Part shown: positions 1 through 7,748 of the stretch, piece by piece
Position numbering within the stretch: the first letter of the stretch is position 1
How the letters are laid out: the number at the start of each line of letters is the position of its first letter
NCBI GenBank assembly: GCA_965224785.1
Contig: OZ245062.1
Span: forward strand, 2,604,001-2,668,000
From: JALSNL01 sp036479585
Lineage (GTDB): Bacteria; Bacteroidota; Ignavibacteria; Ignavibacteriales; Melioribacteraceae
Length of the DNA stretch: 64,000 nt
Reading direction: 5' to 3'
The notes under the pieces: model-generated
The model's database searches: none
What the model was told of the DNA's origin: nothing
The model's input: the letters and a program-made list of their open reading frames with translations, nothing else
Program-made: the position numbers and the translations under genes

Positions 1-1
1 A

Positions 2-706
2 GATCATTCAACTAAGAGTGATGATTGTGCTGATGTACACTGGACTTACAGAGGAAAAGAAGCTCCTAAACATTGGGCTGATTTATGCCCTACTTTTTCT
101 GAGTGCGATGGTAAGGCACAATCACCAATTGATATTAGCAAAGCTGTACACGATAGCAAACTAGTCCCAATTCAATTTGATTATTACCCAACAACTACAA
201 ATATTGTTAACAACGGACATACAATTCAGTTTAATGTTAAAAAAGGTAGTACAATTAGCATTAACCACAAAGATTACGAATTATTACAATTTCATTTTCA
301 CGCTTTAAGCGAGCATACAATTGGTGGAAAGCATTATCCTTTAGAGGTACATTTTGTTCATAAATACAATGATGAAGAATTAGCTGTGGTAGGTGTTATG
401 CTTACTGAAGGTAGAGAAAATGATTTGTTAACAAAGTATTTAAAAAAGTTTCCAAAAGAAGCCCATACTTCTTTTAGGTCGGGCAGTAAATTTGAGATTG
501 CTGATCTTTTGCCAAACAATAGAAGTTATTTTCATTATGGTGGTTCCCTTACAACACCACCTTGCTCGGAAGTTGTTAGTTGGTATGTATTGCGTACTGC
601 AATAACTGCATCCAAGAAACAAATCAAACAACTTTCTAAAATGTTATATCATAATTACAGACCAACAAATCCGTTGAATGGACGTGTAATTTCTTTTTAT
701 GAGTAA
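2..706 (+). CDS. Alpha-class carbonic anhydrase, 5' truncated
   Basis: The reading frame is open from base 2, so the gene starts outside the window; the ATG at 386 is internal. Alpha carbonic anhydrases hydrate CO2 to bicarbonate and are usually periplasmic in bacteria. The visible part begins with HWTY and KHWADLCPTFSECDGKAQSP, the usual entry to the fold, with two cysteines that could form the conserved disulfide. The zinc site is clear: QFHFHALSEHT supplies two histidines and LEVHFVHK the third. The C-terminal part has YFHYGGSLTTPPCSE, containing the Thr-Thr-Pro-Pro-Cys active-site loop. The gene converges on aroA. The signal peptide, if any, is out of view. Confidence 0.93.
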   Translation, partial: DHSTKSDDCADVHWTYRGKEAPKHWADLCPTFSECDGKAQSPIDISKAVHDSKLVPIQFDYYPTTTNIVNNGHTIQFNVKKGSTISINHKDYELLQFHFHALSEHTIGGKHYPLEVHFVHKYNDEELAVVGVMLTEGRENDLLTKYLKKFPKEAHTSFRSGSKFEIADLLPNNRSYFHYGGSLTTPPCSEVVSWYVLRTAITASKKQIKQLSKMLYHNYRPTNPLNGRVISFYE

Positions 707-716
707 CAAAAGTTTT

Positions 717-790
717 GTCATTCCCGAATGTCTTTATCGGGAGTTTATATTATAGATCTTTTCTTGATTCCCAATCAAGTTGAGAATAAA
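717..790. repeat. Dispersed repeat family A, copy 1
   Basis: An element starting GTCATTCCCGAATGTC. It contains a small stem (TCCCGA/TCGGGA) and, near its end, GATTCCCAATCAAG followed by TTGAGAATAA. Related copies lie at 34179-34251 and 46829-46902; those end in GAATGAC, inverse to the GTCATTC start. This copy sits between two convergent genes, where it could also help end transcription. Confidence 0.7.
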
Positions 791-821
791 ATATTAGAAT
801 ACTCTTAAGCCATTTATATTT

Positions 822-2114
822 TTAAATTGTTATAGAGTTTAACTGCTTAAGAAAATCTGGATTAGAAATATTTACACATTCAAAGTCATTAATACTTCCA
901 CCGTTTTCTAACAGAACAGAAAGCACAGAAAAAGCCATTGCAATTCTGTGGTCCTCATAGCTTTCGAATGTGGGTTTTTCATTACCAAAATTATTGTTTA
1001 AACCATCTTTTATAATTTTAAAACCATCTTCTTGTTCAGTAATATCAAGCCCAAATAGTTTAAGGTTATTACAAACTGAACTAATTCTATCACTTTCTTT
1101 GTGACGAAGTTCTTTTGCATTTCTAATTGTAAAATTACCTTTTGCAAATAATCCTGCAATTGCAAGTATTGGAATTTCATCTATAATGTTTGGAATAATT
1201 TCTTTTGGAATTTCAACGTTCATTAACTCTGAACTTTTTACAATAAGGTCTCCCCTTTTTTCTCCATTTAGAGTTTTAACATTTTCAAGTTCAATATTTC
1301 CATTCATTTTTTTTAAGATTGAAATAATTCCAATACGAGTTTCATTCAATGATACATTAGGCAATCTAAGTTCCGAATTTTTAGAAAGTAAAGTTAAAAC
1401 TATAAAAAAAGCTGCTGTCGAAATATCAGATGGAACAAATACATTCCCAGATTTAGGATAATTCTCTTTTGATGAATATATTTTTCGTTTGTTGTTTTCT
1501 TCAACTACTTCTAGACCAAGCATTGTTTCAGTATGATTTCTACTAACTTTATTTTCTATCACACAAGTCTTTTCATCAGAAAACAATCCTGCGAGAAGAA
1601 CACAACTTTTAACTTGAGCACTTGCCATTGGCAATTCATATTCAATTGGTTTTAACTTTTTAACTGGATTAATTTGCAAAGGTAAACAATCATCCTCACC
1701 AGTAATATCAGCTTCCATTAACTGCAATGGTTCAATTATTCTTTTCATCGGACGTATGGAAAGTGAAGCATCTCCAGTTAAAGTGGTTGGATATTTTTGA
1801 GCTGAAAGAATTCCAGCAATCAATCTTGTTGTAGTTCCGGAGTTACCAAGATATAATTCTTTATCTGATTTCTGTAATCCATCAATTCCCTTTCCTTCAA
1901 CAATAATTTTTTCATCTGTTATTTCTATTTCACATCCCATAGTTTTGAATGCGTTAATTGTAGAAATCACATCCTCTGACATTAAGCAATTATAAATTTC
2001 AGACTTTCCTTTTGCCAAAGAAGAAAACATAACTGCTCTGTGCGAAATAGATTTGTCGCCAGGCAACTCTAAGTTACCGTTTACTTGTTTTTTCTTTTCA
2101 AATTCTTGAATCAC
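822..2114 (-). CDS. aroA: 3-phosphoshikimate 1-carboxyvinyltransferase (EPSP synthase)
   Basis: Sixth step of the shikimate pathway: transfer of enolpyruvyl from PEP to shikimate-3-phosphate in the cytoplasm. The 430-residue length is normal. Family motifs include GDKSISHRAVMFSSLAKG near residue 20, LGNSGTTTRLIAG near residue 90, SAQVKSCVLLAGL around 165 and KESDRISSV with EDHRIAMAFSVL toward the C-terminus. It is the last gene of a tight minus-strand set; its start overlaps the stop of the TrmH-like gene by four bases, which suggests translational coupling. No other shikimate gene is in the window. Confidence 0.96.
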   Translation of the reverse strand: MIQEFEKKKQVNGNLELPGDKSISHRAVMFSSLAKGKSEIYNCLMSEDVISTINAFKTMGCEIEITDEKIIVEGKGIDGLQKSDKELYLGNSGTTTRLIAGILSAQKYPTTLTGDASLSIRPMKRIIEPLQLMEADITGEDDCLPLQINPVKKLKPIEYELPMASAQVKSCVLLAGLFSDEKTCVIENKVSRNHTETMLGLEVVEENNKRKIYSSKENYPKSGNVFVPSDISTAAFFIVLTLLSKNSELRLPNVSLNETRIGIISILKKMNGNIELENVKTLNGEKRGDLIVKSSELMNVEIPKEIIPNIIDEIPILAIAGLFAKGNFTIRNAKELRHKESDRISSVCNNLKLFGLDITEQEDGFKIIKDGLNNNFGNEKPTFESYEDHRIAMAFSVLSVLLENGGSINDFECVNISNPDFLKQLNSITI

Positions 2115-2701
2115 TTATCGCACCATTTATCAATTAAATTTTCTAACTCAGCTTCGCTGAGTTCGCTTTTATCGTACATCCCTTTTTCAGCCCGCTGTCG
2201 TTGAGCTTCGTACAATACAACTGCTGTTGCAACAGAAACATTTAGACTTTGAATCATCCCACACATTGGGATGTAAATGTGTTTGTCACATGCTTCTATA
2301 ATTTTATCTGAAATTCCACGATGTTCGTTACCCATAACAAGGGCAATCTTATCTGTAAAATCAAGCTCATAAATATCTTCAGCTTTATCAGAAAGAATTG
2401 TTCCGTAGATTTTGAATCCTTCATCTTTTAGTTTCTTAACACATTCTTCTGTTGAGTCATATCGTTTTTGTTCAACCCATTTTTTTGATGAAGCAGACGA
2501 GACTCTACTTATTTTGGGGAACTTTTCGTAAGTGTAAAGTAGGTCAACTTGCGGAACTCCAACAGCATCACAAGTTCTAAAGATTGCACTAACATTATGT
2601 GGATCGTGAATGTTTTCGAGAACAACTCTTAAAGAAAATTGACGAGCAGTAGTAACTCTTTTAATTTTCTCTAATCTTTTTTCTGTTTTGAATTTTCTCA
2701 C
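2111..2701 (-). CDS. TrmH-family (SpoU) RNA 2'-O-methyltransferase
   Basis: A SPOUT-class methyltransferase of 196 residues, probably modifying tRNA or rRNA ribose with S-adenosylmethionine. The three family motifs are present: NIHDPHNVSAIFRTCDAVGV near residue 30, ALVMGNEHRGISD near 122 with the knot asparagine and glutamate, and IPMCGMIQSLNVSVATAVVL near 148. Length and motif order resemble tRNA (Gm18) methyltransferase TrmH, but the exact target base cannot be read from sequence. Four-base overlaps on both sides (HicB-like upstream, aroA downstream) place it in one transcription unit. Confidence 0.9.
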   Translation of the reverse strand: MRKFKTEKRLEKIKRVTTARQFSLRVVLENIHDPHNVSAIFRTCDAVGVPQVDLLYTYEKFPKISRVSSASSKKWVEQKRYDSTEECVKKLKDEGFKIYGTILSDKAEDIYELDFTDKIALVMGNEHRGISDKIIEACDKHIYIPMCGMIQSLNVSVATAVVLYEAQRQRAEKGMYDKSELSEAELENLIDKWCDK

Positions 2702-2934
2702 GGATGAGCTTTGTTAAAAACTATTTTGTAAATTATTTTATTCTTATTTCTTCTTGCTAAATCTATTTTTATTTTTACTTTTTTATCTAAATTCACATAA
2801 AACCTAAGCAGCTCTATTGATTTTTCAATTGCTTCATCTTCCTTATGAGCCCAAGTTTCGCATCCGGCAAGCGAAGGGATTTCTGCCGTAACTCCATCAT
2901 CTGTTTTTGTAACTAATAAATCAAGAACCATCAA
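2698..2934 (-). CDS. Small HicB-like protein, orphan
   Basis: A 78-residue protein resembling the N-terminal partial RNase H-like domain of HicB antitoxins: hydrophobic strand, then DDGVTAEIPSLAGCETWAHK and a helix EDEAIEKSIELLRFYV. No HicA toxin lies next to it, and the C-terminal DNA-binding part usual in HicB is absent; the tail is instead basic (ARRNKNKIIYKIVF). Four-base overlaps with deoC upstream and the TrmH-like gene downstream show it is a built-in operon member, not a mobile toxin-antitoxin cassette. A housekeeping or regulatory role is possible; its function is unknown. Confidence 0.72.
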   Translation of the reverse strand: MMVLDLLVTKTDDGVTAEIPSLAGCETWAHKEDEAIEKSIELLRFYVNLDKKVKIKIDLARRNKNKIIYKIVFNKAHP

Positions 2935-3800
2935 TAACCTTTAGAAGGAGTTTTATCTCCGATTACAATTTTTACACTTGCACTTGCACCAATTCTATCT
3001 GCTCCACTTTTAATCATCTCTTCAGCATCTTCCAAAGTTCTAACTCCACCTGAAGCTTTAACTCCGAGAGAGCTTCCAACAACATACCGCATTAGGGAAA
3101 TATCTCCGGCAGTTGCTCCGCCTGTACTAAAACCAGTTGAAGTTTTTACAAAATCTGCTTTTGCTTCTTTTGCAATTACGCAGGCTTTTACTTTTTCTTC
3201 ATCAGTAAGTAAAGCTGTTTCAAGAATAACTTTACAAATTGCATTTTTTCTTTTTGCAGCAAGTGCAACTTGGTTTATATCATTAAAGGTGTATTCGTAA
3301 TCACCCGATTTAAGTTTACCAACATTTATAACCATATCAATTTCTGTTGCACCATTGTTCAAAGCCTCTTCTGCTTCTGCTCTTTTTGTTCCAGTTGTTG
3401 TTGCGCCAAGAGGAAAGCCAATAACAGTACACACTTTAACCTGAGTTCCACTTAACAAACTGCTACACAATGGAACGTAGCTAGGGTTTATGCAAACTGA
3501 AGCAAAGTTATATTGTTTTGCTTCAGTGCAAATTGTAGTTATCTCATCTGGAGTTGCATCTGCTTTAAGAATTGTATGGTCAATCATTCTTGCTAATGAA
3601 ACATCAATTGTTCCAGCCTGAACTCCTTTACCAGCAGAAATTCTTTCCGCACCATTTGTAATTATTTTATTTACCGCAACTGGTTGATCAACAACATTCC
3701 GTTCCCAACCTTTGCAAGTATCACCAACACAATAAAAATCGTGCAAAGCTTTTTCTGTAATTACTTGGTTTACAATTTTATCCACTATTGGATTACTCAT
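2931..3800 (-). CDS. deoC: Deoxyribose-phosphate aldolase with N-terminal extension
   Basis: Class I aldolase that cleaves 2-deoxyribose-5-phosphate to glyceraldehyde-3-phosphate and acetaldehyde. The core (about residues 65-285) has ARMIDHTILKADAT, KVCTVIGFPLGATTT, EIDMVINVGKLKSGDYEY, the Schiff-base region FVKTSTGFSTGGAT and SGGVRTLEDAEEM. At 289 residues it is about 65 longer than the simple DeoC family. The extra N-terminus opens with NPIVDKIVNQVITEKALHDF, an amphipathic helix pattern like microcompartment encapsulation peptides, followed by a CVGDTCKGW segment. Two BMC shell genes lie at 24.8-25.8 kb. Encapsulation is an inference. A GGAAAA stretch precedes the ATG. Confidence 0.94.
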   Translation of the reverse strand: MSNPIVDKIVNQVITEKALHDFYCVGDTCKGWERNVVDQPVAVNKIITNGAERISAGKGVQAGTIDVSLARMIDHTILKADATPDEITTICTEAKQYNFASVCINPSYVPLCSSLLSGTQVKVCTVIGFPLGATTTGTKRAEAEEALNNGATEIDMVINVGKLKSGDYEYTFNDINQVALAAKRKNAICKVILETALLTDEEKVKACVIAKEAKADFVKTSTGFSTGGATAGDISLMRYVVGSSLGVKASGGVRTLEDAEEMIKSGADRIGASASVKIVIGDKTPSKGY

Positions 3801-3842
3801 AATTTTTCCGACTTTATTTTTTGTTTCATTTCTCTAATTTTT

Positions 3843-3946
3843 GTCATTGCGAATCCAACGTTTTCTGTTGGATGTGGCAATCTGTCAAATTACTTCACTT
3901 AAGTTAAAGGGATTGCCACGTCGTAAACTACACTCCTCGCAGTTAC
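3843..3946. repeat. Dispersed repeat family B, copy 1 (decayed)
   Basis: Begins GTCATTGCGAATCC and ends with ATTGCCACGTCGTAAA, ACTCCTCGCAGTTAC. It matches the better preserved copy at 37417-37515, which has perfect GTCATTGCGAG/CTCGCAATGAC ends; here the right end has drifted. It fills most of the 188-base gap between folD and deoC. Confidence 0.7.
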
Positions 3947-3988
3947 ACCTCATTAGTAATGAAGAACAAATACTATTTACACTAAAAC

Positions 3989-4864
3989 TTATGTTGACAT
4001 ATTATAAGCTTGCAAAGTATTCTTCAACAACATTGCAATTGTCATTGGTCCAACGCCACCAGGAACCGGAGTAATATACGATGCTTTTTTTGATACTTCT
4101 TCAAAGTCAACATCTCCAACTAATCTGTAACCTTTTTTAGAGCTTGGATCATCAATACTATTTATGCCAACGTCAATTACAACTACATTTTCTTTTACCA
4201 TATCTACGGTTATAAAATTTGCTCTTCCAATTGCTGCAATAATAATATCAGCTTGCTTAGTAAAGTAAGATAAATCCTTTGCAGCAGAATGACAAATTGT
4301 TACAATTGAATTTGCTCCATCTTCTTTTTGTAACATTAAATTAGCAATTGGTTTTCCAACAATATTACTTCTGCCTACTACTACTACGTGCTTTCCTTTG
4401 GTTGCTATTTTGTATCTTTTTAGAAGTTCGACAATTCCATAAGGTGTGCAAGACTTAAATGTTTCTTTCCCAATTACAAGATTTCCAACATTATAAGGAT
4501 GAAAACCATCTACATCTTTTTGTGGAGAAATAGATTCGATAATTTTATCTTCATTAATATGTTTTGGTAATGGAAGTTGAACAAGTATTCCGTGAATTTT
4601 TAAATTGTTATTATATCCATCAATTATATTCAACAATTCTTCTTCGGAAGTATTTGCATCAAGTTTTTTTATTTCAGAATACATTCCAATTTTTTCACAA
4701 GCTTTGATCTTCATCTTAACATAAACAGAAGAAGCCGGGTCATCACCGACAAGTATTGTAACTAAGCCTGGTGGAGTTTTACCAACTTTTGTAAGTCCAG
4801 AAATTTGTTGTTTTAGTTCTTCTTTAATTTCTGCTGACGTTTTTTTACCGTCTATTACTTGCAT
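3989..4864 (-). CDS. folD: Bifunctional methylenetetrahydrofolate dehydrogenase/cyclohydrolase
   Basis: Interconverts 5,10-methylene-, methenyl- and 10-formyl-tetrahydrofolate, feeding purine and formyl-Met synthesis in the cytoplasm. The 291 residues match the family. Motifs: YVKMKIKACEKIGM with the catalytic Lys near 50-57, HGILVQLPLPKHI near 95, KDVDGFHPYNVG near 115, the nucleotide-binding VVVVGRSNIVGKPIANLML near 160, and PVPGGVGPMTIAMLLKNT at the C-terminus. It lies 15 bases after the DNA methyltransferase gene and is probably cotranscribed with it and the YmdB-type gene. Confidence 0.96.
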   Translation of the reverse strand: MQVIDGKKTSAEIKEELKQQISGLTKVGKTPPGLVTILVGDDPASSVYVKMKIKACEKIGMYSEIKKLDANTSEEELLNIIDGYNNNLKIHGILVQLPLPKHINEDKIIESISPQKDVDGFHPYNVGNLVIGKETFKSCTPYGIVELLKRYKIATKGKHVVVVGRSNIVGKPIANLMLQKEDGANSIVTICHSAAKDLSYFTKQADIIIAAIGRANFITVDMVKENVVVIDVGINSIDDPSSKKGYRLVGDVDFEEVSKKASYITPVPGGVGPMTIAMLLKNTLQAYNMST

Positions 4865-4879
4865 AATTTCAAACTCAAT

Positions 4880-5866
4880 TTACTTTGTTGTTTCAATTTT
4901 ATATTTGTCTTTAAGATAATCTTTTAACTCTTTATTCTCTTCAATCTCTTTTTCAAAAGGATTAGAATTTTGCCATCCTAATTTACCAGTCTTTCTAAAC
5001 CTTTCCAATCTTCTAATTGTAATTTCACAATAGATTGGCTCTATATCTGTTACAACTGATTTTCTATTTAGCTTTTCCGCCGCAAGAGTTGTTGTTCCAG
5101 AATGCGAAAAAAAATCAATAACCAAATCATTCTTTTTGCTTGAGACTTCAATTATTCTTTCAACCGACTTAATTGGTTTTTGTACGAAGCATCCGTTTAC
5201 ATTTTCTTCGCGTAGATGGAAGACTTGTTGAATGTCAATCCAAACATTACTTGCTCGTATTTTATCTGACTTACTTCGTTCAATATTTTCAGTTATTTTT
5301 CCACCAACATTTTTATAATAACCCTTTACTGCTTTTGGAATATCTGTGTAAACCGAATCAATATTAAACTCAGGCTTTCCCTTTATATAGTAAAGAAGCT
5401 CTTGTCTAACAGCCATCCAGTTTTTCTGAGTTCCGTAACCACGTTGATTTCTCATTGTGATGAAACTTTTCGAATCGAAACCGGATTCTTTCATCATCAA
5501 AATAAATTCTGCAAAAGGTTCAAAATGATTTTTTTGATCAGCTCCTAACCATACATACAAAGAAGAATCGTTTGCCATAACTGAGTTAGAAATATCAATC
5601 CATTCTTTACACCAATCTACAAAATCATTTGCATCTTGAGTTCCGAATGCAATCATATTATAAGGTGGATCGTGAACTGCTAGATTTGCTAATTCCCCAT
5701 CCATCAAATTAGTTATTGATTTATCATCTGCAGCATCCAAGCATCCAATTTTATGTATCTCTTTAGGATCTTCCCAAGTTTCCCCAAACTCTAATCTGCA
5801 AAATTTTTGGAGATAATTTTTCAGATACTCATCTTTATCAATTCTCGGTAGTTGGAAGTTCTTCAT
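4880..5866 (-). CDS. DNA methyltransferase (N4-cytosine/N6-adenine type), orphan
   Basis: A 328-residue SAM-dependent DNA methylase. The catalytic motif DPPYNM is near residue 90 (NLAVHDPPYNMIAFGT) and the SAM-binding motif comes later (VIDFFSHSGTTTLAAEKL, near 250), so the order is catalytic motif first, as in the beta class. No target-recognition domain stands out and no restriction endonuclease is nearby; the gene is embedded between folD and a YmdB-type phosphoesterase with a one-base overlap, suggesting a fixed genomic resident. Its recognition sequence and whether it makes m6A or m4C cannot be told. Confidence 0.88.
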   Translation of the reverse strand: MKNFQLPRIDKDEYLKNYLQKFCRLEFGETWEDPKEIHKIGCLDAADDKSITNLMDGELANLAVHDPPYNMIAFGTQDANDFVDWCKEWIDISNSVMANDSSLYVWLGADQKNHFEPFAEFILMMKESGFDSKSFITMRNQRGYGTQKNWMAVRQELLYYIKGKPEFNIDSVYTDIPKAVKGYYKNVGGKITENIERSKSDKIRASNVWIDIQQVFHLREENVNGCFVQKPIKSVERIIEVSSKKNDLVIDFFSHSGTTTLAAEKLNRKSVVTDIEPIYCEITIRRLERFRKTGKLGWQNSNPFEKEIEENKELKDYLKDKYKIETTK

Positions 5867-6669
5867 TAAGCAGAAGTAGATTTATCAAATTCCGGAACAA
5901 TTATTCTTTCAATCTCTGTAGTTGCTCCAGTTTTTGTATCAACCTTTGTAAACACACCACATAAGTGAAGTTGCTCTATTGCAGTTTGATACTTTTGCGG
6001 AGTTTGATATAAAAATCTATTTACTGCGGCTTCCGTTTTCATTCCAATAACGGAATCGTAAGGTCCAGTCATTCCAACATCAGTAATGTAACCAAGTCCG
6101 GTTGGAAATATTCTTTCATCCGCTGTTTGAATATGAGTATGAGTTCCAACAAGCACACTTGCTTTGCCACCAATAAAATTTGCCAATGCAAGTTTTTCTG
6201 CTGTCGCTTCTGCGTGGAAATCTATAAAAATCATTTTTGTTTCTGCAGATATTTTTTTCAATACCCATTCGGCAGTTCTAAACGGACAATCAATTGTTTG
6301 CATAAAAGTTCTACCTTGTAAATTAAGGACAGCTACTTTTCCTTTTTTAGTTTCAACAATTATATAGCCATTTCCATAAGTTCCTTTCGGGTAGTTCATC
6401 GGACGTAATGCACGTTTTTCAATTTTCAAATAATCTTGTGATTGATGTCTATCCCAAGTATGATTCCCTCCAGTTAAAACATGAGCTCCAAGATCGAACA
6501 AAACTCTTCCTTCCTTTGCAGTGCAACCTTTACCATCAGCAGAATTTTCTGCATTAACAATTACAAGATCAGCTCTATATTTTAGAATTAAACTTGGCAA
6601 CCAAGTTTCTATCATGTTCATTCCAGGTTTACCAACTACGTCTCCAATAAAAAGAATATTCAAATTCAT
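5866..6669 (-). CDS. ymdB: YmdB-type metallophosphoesterase (TIGR00282 family)
   Basis: A 267-residue binuclear-metal phosphoesterase; Bacillus YmdB acts on 2',3'-cyclic nucleotides and affects biofilm and mRNA decay. The metal ligands appear in family order: FIGDVVGKPGM at the N-terminus, VNAENSADGKGCT near 40, GGNHTWDRHQ near 67, DFHAEATAEKLAL near 150 and VGTHTHIQTADERI near 177, plus TDVGMTGPYDSVIGM. The gene overlaps the downstream methyltransferase start by one base. A function in nucleotide signalling is taken from the family only. Confidence 0.92.
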   Translation of the reverse strand: MNLNILFIGDVVGKPGMNMIETWLPSLILKYRADLVIVNAENSADGKGCTAKEGRVLFDLGAHVLTGGNHTWDRHQSQDYLKIEKRALRPMNYPKGTYGNGYIIVETKKGKVAVLNLQGRTFMQTIDCPFRTAEWVLKKISAETKMIFIDFHAEATAEKLALANFIGGKASVLVGTHTHIQTADERIFPTGLGYITDVGMTGPYDSVIGMKTEAAVNRFLYQTPQKYQTAIEQLHLCGVFTKVDTKTGATTEIERIIVPEFDKSTSA

Positions 6670-6690
6670 CTAATTTCCATTATTTAATAT

Positions 6691-6711
6691 TGGGAGCACA
6701 CTATGCTCCCA
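6691..6711 (-). terminator. Hairpin after the small helical gene
   Basis: TGGGAGCA and TGCTCCCA form an 8-bp stem around a short loop, five bases beyond the stop of the gene at 6716-6985 and before the ymdB start. It lacks a clean U-run on the minus strand, so it may be a weak terminator or a stability hairpin. Confidence 0.5.
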
Positions 6712-6715
6712 TAAT

Positions 6716-6985
6716 TTATTTTTTTATACTAATTTCGGCAAGAGCATGTAATTTATACTCTCTAATTTTGTCCAACATTTCTTTATTTATTTGTTTTTTC
6801 TTTTCTTCTAATACTTCTTCGGTTAACTCTTCATATCCGTTTTGAGAAGCCGCTCTAAAAACATGTTTCTCTACTTCATAGTCTAACATCACTCTTAATA
6901 AAGCATTGTTATCAATTAATTGTTGTAATACAGTTCTGTGGTATTGTCCTATATTTTCAAACTCCAAAGGTATATTCTCTGCCAT
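6716..6985 (-). CDS. Hypothetical small helical protein
   Basis: An 89-residue protein I do not recognise. It has no signal peptide or membrane segment and looks entirely alpha-helical, with a charged middle (EELTEEVLEEKKKQINKEML) that could form a coiled coil. An AAGGAG ribosome-binding site lies upstream of the ATG (start region AAAGGAGTTAAGTAATAAATG), which supports it as a real gene. A hairpin follows directly. Confidence 0.7.
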   Translation of the reverse strand: MAENIPLEFENIGQYHRTVLQQLIDNNALLRVMLDYEVEKHVFRAASQNGYEELTEEVLEEKKKQINKEMLDKIREYKLHALAEISIKK

Positions 6986-7181
6986 TTATTACTTAACTCC
7001 TTTTATAAAATATTTAATTCTTAAAATAATAAAAGAACTGCACTTTCTAAACAATTGATTTATTAAAGAATTTTATTCTACACTGAACTAAAGTATTTTG
7101 GACTTTAGTTATTTCACTTAACTATATGTTATTACATTATTTATTATATCTTACATAAACTTTGCTATAGCTTCTAAAAGG

Positions 7182-7451
7182 CTAATTTGTTTTCTTGTTC
7201 TTGTCTCTTTTACTTCTAAAATAATTAACTATCCCTATAAAACTTATTCCAATCCAGAAGGCTTCTATAATAAATGCCGATAAATTAAAATTTTCAACAA
7301 GTGAAATGATAACAAATGTTGCTCCAAATAAATTCATCATTGAAAAACTAAGACTAGAACTTTCTATTTTTTTAATTTGAAGTAATAAGTAACTTCCAAC
7401 TATTAATACTACACCAAGGTTTCCAATTATATCATAAATTGAATAAAACAT
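7182..7451 (-). CDS. Small membrane protein, CBU_0592-like family
   Basis: An 89-residue protein with three probable membrane helices: IIGNLGVVLIVGSYLLLQ, a central FGATFVIISLVENF, and FIIEAFWIGISFIGIVNYF, then a basic tail (RSKRDKNKKTN). The pattern, with an early D-I-x-G-x-x-G-V and a Trp-Ile-Gly in the last helix, resembles the CBU_0592 family of uncharacterised membrane proteins. An AGGAG lies eight bases or so before the ATG. It is followed by about 190 bases of AT-rich noncoding DNA. Confidence 0.72.
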   Translation of the reverse strand: MFYSIYDIIGNLGVVLIVGSYLLLQIKKIESSSLSFSMMNLFGATFVIISLVENFNLSAFIIEAFWIGISFIGIVNYFRSKRDKNKKTN

Positions 7452-7644
7452 AAACTATGCTCCTAGAATAAGAATGAAATGCTATGTGCTCCCAATATTT
7501 AATAATCAAACTCTTTTCAATGAGGTACTTTTCTGAAAGAACTAAAAAAGCGAATAAGAAAAAGAGTATGATTACGATTAAGAATTTTATGATGAATAAC
7601 CAAAGAATTAGAATATTTAGAAATTCAACTTGACTCGTTGACAT
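7432..7644 (-). CDS. Possible very small hydrophobic membrane protein
   Basis: A 70-codon ORF with one long hydrophobic stretch (residues about 8-35, rich in Ile, Leu and Phe) followed by SEKYLIEKSLIIKYW. It has no clear ribosome-binding site, and its end overlaps the start of the next membrane-protein gene by 20 bases. It could be a genuine small protein, or simply AT-rich leader DNA upstream of that gene. No family was recognised. Confidence 0.35.
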   Translation of the reverse strand: MSTSQVEFLNILILWLFIIKFLIVIILFFLFAFLVLSEKYLIEKSLIIKYWEHIAFHSYSRSIVYVLFNL

Positions 7645-7685
7645 ACTACTAAAATTCTTTGCTCAAATTAAATTCCAGTTAGTAC

Positions 7686-7719
7686 TTGCTACATTTGTAT
7701 TTTACTTTTCCTAACTTTG
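7686..7719 (+). promoter_or_regulatory. Bacteroidota-type promoter for the exonuclease/UvrC gene
   Basis: A TAACTTTG box at 7712-7719 fits the TAnnTTTG -7 consensus of Bacteroidota, with a TTG at 7686-7688 about 23 bases upstream as a -33 candidate. The ATG follows 29 bases after the box. This is motif-based; no start site was measured. Confidence 0.4.
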
Positions 7720-7748
7720 AAAATACAAACTTGTTGAATTAAACAAAA

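Noticed and set aside
2698..2934. Complete HicAB toxin-antitoxin module
   Set aside because: No HicA-type gene on either side; only a HicB-like N-domain is present.
4880..5866. Restriction-modification system
   Set aside because: Only the methylase is present, and its neighbours are core metabolic genes.
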